32,944 nt of DNA from Gonium pectorale (taxonomy: Eukaryota; Chlorophyta; Chlorophyceae; Chlamydomonadales; Volvocaceae). Positions 31,410 through 32,944 of this stretch are shown here, in pieces. Made by a program: the position numbers and the translations under genes. The stretch lies in contig LSYV01000011.1 of NCBI GenBank assembly GCA_001584585.1, forward strand, positions 1,472,096 through 1,505,039, written 5' to 3'. The notes under the pieces are model-generated. The model was not told the origin of the DNA. It did no database searches and saw nothing but the letters and a program-made list of their open reading frames with translations. Within the stretch, counting starts at the first letter, position 1; each line of letters starts with the position of its first letter.

Positions 31410-32944
31410 CTAGGGCGCCTGCGGGGCGGCGGTGGCAGCACAGCCGCCACGGGGCCGCAAGTGCACGAACAGCTCAGCGCGCCTTACGAAGTTGCGCCAA
31501 CCCGGGAAGCTTGCACACACAACCAGCACCAGCTGGCAACCGTGGCGCGGCCCATACCCCTCCCGATCTTGCACCAATCGCGCCACGCTCTCCGCTGGCA
31601 TCGCCGCTCCTTCGTCGGCGGCGCTACCAGCCCCTAGCCCGCTGCGACCCTGGCTGCTGGCGCCAGCTGGCGGCTGCGGCTGCGGCGCTGGCGGCCTTTG
31701 TCCGGAAGGTAGCTGCTGCTCTGTGGCGAAGGCGATTGCATTCAAGTCCCGAACTAGCTGGCTGTCGGCAGGCGTCAGGACGACTCGATGGGTCTGCCAG
31801 TCACGCACGGCGTGGAGGTTGGTGTAGAGGCGGGGCGGCTCTGCCTGCGCTGCCTGGCCCAACACCTCCCCGTCTGGCCCGGCTAGCACCAGCTCGCCCC
31901 ACGTCCACGAGTTGTTGTAGGTGTTACGGTCATCCGGGTACGAGCTCCAGCCCTGCGCAATTTGGGTGATGTTGTGTAATGTGCACCCTCATAGCAGCAA
32001 CAGACCTGGGCGCACGCCCTTCCAGGCTGTTGAACACTGTTCCAGCGGGGAGGAGTTGGGTTCGGGAGGTTGGCGGCTATATAAGCCCGGTATACCGCCC
32101 CGGGGGCCCACGCCCCACGGCCGCATCCCTGGGGTGACGTCATACGACATAATCGTGCATGTGTCCAGGCGCAACCCATATCGGTCCTCTCCAGCCGGCA
32201 AAGTGGGAGGCACAGCGCATTGGCCTCCTGGCAGTCAGGGTCGGCATTGCACAGGCGGATAGGAAGGGCTCGTACCTTACCCAAGCGCAGCCTTACCTGG
32301 TCATGTGACTCGACCTGAACCGCCACCGCCTCCACCTGCGGCGCGGCACGGCATGGGCACAGGTGCGGCACCGATGCACATGTCGTACAGTCCAGCTGTG
32401 GACGTAACAGTGTGAACTGCAGCCCGAGCCGCGACCGGGCGTGTGACTACTGTTTGGCGCAAAGGTGCCCGCGCCCTTACCTGGTAGGCGCCGGCCCCCT
32501 GCCCCTCCTCCTCCACATCCAGCCGGAGCTGCAGGTAGGCCGCGCGGCCCTGATCCACCGCGACCTCCCGCTGGATGCCGGCGGATAGCACAGCGCGGAA
32601 GCCCATCCGGTAGAGAGCCTCCCTGCGAGGGAAAGGCAATGGCGGGTGGTGCTCACCAAAGCGGGTCGCTGCACCCGGTAAACAACACCGCAACACCGCT
32701 AGCCTCAGATACCAACTTCTGCGCTACCTTCGCACTTTGCGCCCGTCGGCACAGCAACTAGCATCCACCGGCCCGCCTCCGCAGGACCTTGCGCTGCGTG
32801 CTGCCACCCACGGCCTGTCTAGGCGGCCATGTCCCAAGCCGCCAGCCCGTCCCTCACCGCAAGGCCACGGGCTGGACTCCAGTGATGCTGAGCAGGTCGC
32901 CCGCATGCAGCGCCCCCACCAGCCTCTCCAGCAGTCGTGGGAGG
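31410..32944 (-). CDS. Unnamed protein with SHDQGWSSYP/FPGWRNF signature (5' part off window)
   Basis: I do not recognise a named gene. Exons, 5' to 3' within the window: 32858-32944 (continues past the right edge), 32481-32622, 32297-32335, 31410-31952 (stop TAG). Phases close, giving about 269 residues. Readable features: ALHAGDLLSITGVQPVAL, then LQLRLDVEEEGQ, a beta-strand-like VEAVAVQVESHDQ spliced directly to GWSSYPDDRNTYNNSWTWGE, a Pro/Gly/Ala-rich linker, and a last strand-rich part GCQLVLVVCASFPGWRNFV followed by RRAELFVHLR. From memory, the SHDQGWSS...TYNxSWTWxE...PGWRNFV pattern recurs in uncharacterised fungal proteins, apparently as one beta-sandwich domain, possibly carbohydrate- or ligand-binding. 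That fold is inference. The missing N-terminus could carry other domains. Confidence 0.6.

Noticed and set aside
1..32944. A gene cluster or defence-like system
   Set aside because: The genes are on both strands, intron-rich and functionally unrelated, with ordinary eukaryotic spacing; nothing suggests a coordinated multi-gene unit.

Overview
The window is nuclear DNA from a green alga, most likely of the Chlamydomonas/Volvox group (Chlorophyceae). Three observations support this. The genes are GC-rich and dense with short GT-AG introns (20 exons in one gene). One gene encodes a MyTH4-FERM-kinesin (KCBP), an architecture known from the green lineage. A short interstitial block at 22527-22560 is built from TTTTAGGG, the Chlamydomonas-type telomere unit. 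There are no bacterial operons, no prophage, no CRISPR array and no convincing tRNA. A run of 57 Ns (17520-17576) marks a scaffold gap inside an intron.

Layout, left to right: (1) VPS39, the HOPS/endolysosomal tethering subunit, on the minus strand (1-5631, ten exons seen, C-terminus off the left edge). (2) A 595-bp head-to-head spacer (5632-6226). (3) KCBP, the calmodulin-binding minus-end kinesin, on the plus strand (6227-13345, 20 exons, about 1224 aa). (4) A 1.7-kb spacer (13346-15038) with a GTAC-rich palindrome and a G-quadruplex-type tract before the next start codon. (5) An SMPD4/neutral sphingomyelinase-3-like gene on the plus strand (15039-22157, 15 exons, about 1071 aa, one C-terminal membrane anchor). 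(6) A convergent spacer holding the telomere-like palindrome between 13-bp direct repeats. (7) A Myb/SANT-domain protein on the minus strand (about 23101-25803, with an uncertain 3' end). (8) A 1.8-kb spacer. (9) A membrane-anchored alpha/beta hydrolase on the minus strand (27604-30252, five exons, 533 aa). (10) A 1.16-kb spacer. (11) The 3' part of a gene on the minus strand (31410 to beyond 32944) with an SHDQGWSSYP/FPGWRNF signature that I cannot name.

Exon models were built by hand. They require consensus splice sites, continuous reading phase, and agreement with what I know of each protein family; all internal phases close for VPS39, KCBP, SMPD4 and the hydrolase. The genes share no obvious pathway beyond membrane biology (vacuole tethering, sphingolipid/nuclear-envelope protein, membrane hydrolase) and look like ordinary eukaryotic neighbours. 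I do not see a convincing new multi-gene system. The most unusual items are the telomere-like insertion with flanking direct repeats, two GC-AG introns that the reading frame requires, the GTAC palindrome cluster, and the unnamed protein family at the right edge.
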